A stretch of 21,930 nt of DNA, from NCBI GenBank assembly GCA_036503065.1, contig DASXXM010000008.1, forward strand, positions 1-21,930, written 5' to 3'. The DNA comes from DATEPR01 sp036503065. GTDB taxonomy: Bacteria > Actinomycetota > Actinomycetes > Mycobacteriales > Pseudonocardiaceae. Position numbers and translations under genes: made by a program. Of the stretch, positions 21,795 to 21,930 are shown piece by piece (within the stretch, counting starts at the first letter, position 1; each line of letters opens with the position of its first letter). The notes under the pieces are model-generated. The model was not told the DNA's origin and ran no database searches. It worked only from the letters and a program-made list of their open reading frames with translations.

Positions 21795-21930
21795 ATGGGG
21801 TCCACGACCATGAGGCTCAGTTCGGTCGCGCAACACGCCCCCAGCCCCACGGACCGGCAGCCGGCCGGCGTCACGATCACCTCCAGCACGACAGCGGTAC
21901 TCACCGTCGGACCCGTACGCCGCCAGAGCA
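21795..21930 (+). CDS. Start of an unidentified gene (3' end beyond window)
   Basis: An open frame from ATG 21795 (or ATG 21810, same frame) runs to the window end with mostly G/C third positions. About 45 residues are visible: a polar N-terminus, then GVTITSSTTAVLTVGPV, which looks like beta strands. I cannot assign a family. GGGG about 10 bases before ATG 21810 is a weak binding site, which favours the later start. The competing minus-strand frame (21683-21904) has poorer codon usage. The motif cluster upstream may regulate it. Confidence 0.4.
   Translation, partial: MGSTTMRLSSVAQHAPSPTDRQPAGVTITSSTTAVLTVGPVRRQS

Noticed and set aside
21683..21904. A 73-codon minus-strand frame at the window end
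   Set aside because: Codon usage is worse than the overlapping plus-strand frame and it crosses the motif cluster; no family features.

Overview
The window is very GC-rich (A/T-ended codons are rare in nearly every gene) and looks like a chromosome segment from a filamentous actinomycete, most plausibly Pseudonocardiales. This rests on family content (DasABC-type amino-sugar genes, a SARP regulator with NB-ARC and TPR, an S-adenosyl methyltransferase of the PF04672 type, an ECF42-type sigma factor), on frequent GTG starts and on GTGA/ATGA gene overlaps. No rRNA, tRNA, CRISPR array, transposase or phage gene is visible.

Region 1 (1-5630) is an amino-sugar (chitobiose/GlcNAc) utilisation locus. 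Two MalF/MalG-type permeases (the first cut by the window edge), a GH3 beta-N-acetylhexosaminidase and a SIS-domain GlcN6P deaminase/isomerase-like protein run on the plus strand. A small unknown gene follows, then nagA in the opposite direction. Two near-perfect DasR operators (dre) tie the locus together. One lies at the nagA start. The other lies inside the 3' end of the GH3 gene, on top of a candidate promoter for the SIS gene. Together the genes would import oligosaccharides, cut them, deacetylate GlcNAc-6-P and convert GlcN-6-P to fructose-6-P.

Region 2 (5640-12144) holds an SGNH hydrolase; a SARP/NB-ARC/TPR regulator broken by one in-frame TAG; a 460-base hairpin- and repeat-rich intergenic stretch; a type I signal peptidase with a long disordered N-terminus; and an FKBP prolyl isomerase.

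Region 3 (12200-14810) has an XRE-TPR regulator followed closely by a PF04672 methyltransferase, then an AT-richer stretch with a palindrome and a 33-codon small ORF, closed by two strong hairpins.

Region 4 (14813-18003, minus strand) is a tightly coupled five-gene redox operon in which every junction is a 4-base overlap. In transcription order it encodes a small exported Ser/Thr-repeat peptide, an ApbE-type FMN transferase, a haem-b ferric-reductase-like membrane protein, a NuoF-like NADH/FMN/Fe-S protein and a three-Cys ferredoxin. It suggests NADH-to-membrane electron transfer with protein flavinylation, but the flavinylated target is not evident.

Region 5 (18073-21930) contains a Gfo/Idh/MocA oxidoreductase, a VOC/PCD-like protein, a YCII (DGPF) protein coupled to an ECF42-type sigma factor with a matching candidate promoter, an operator-rich intergenic stretch, and the beginning of an unidentified gene running off the end.
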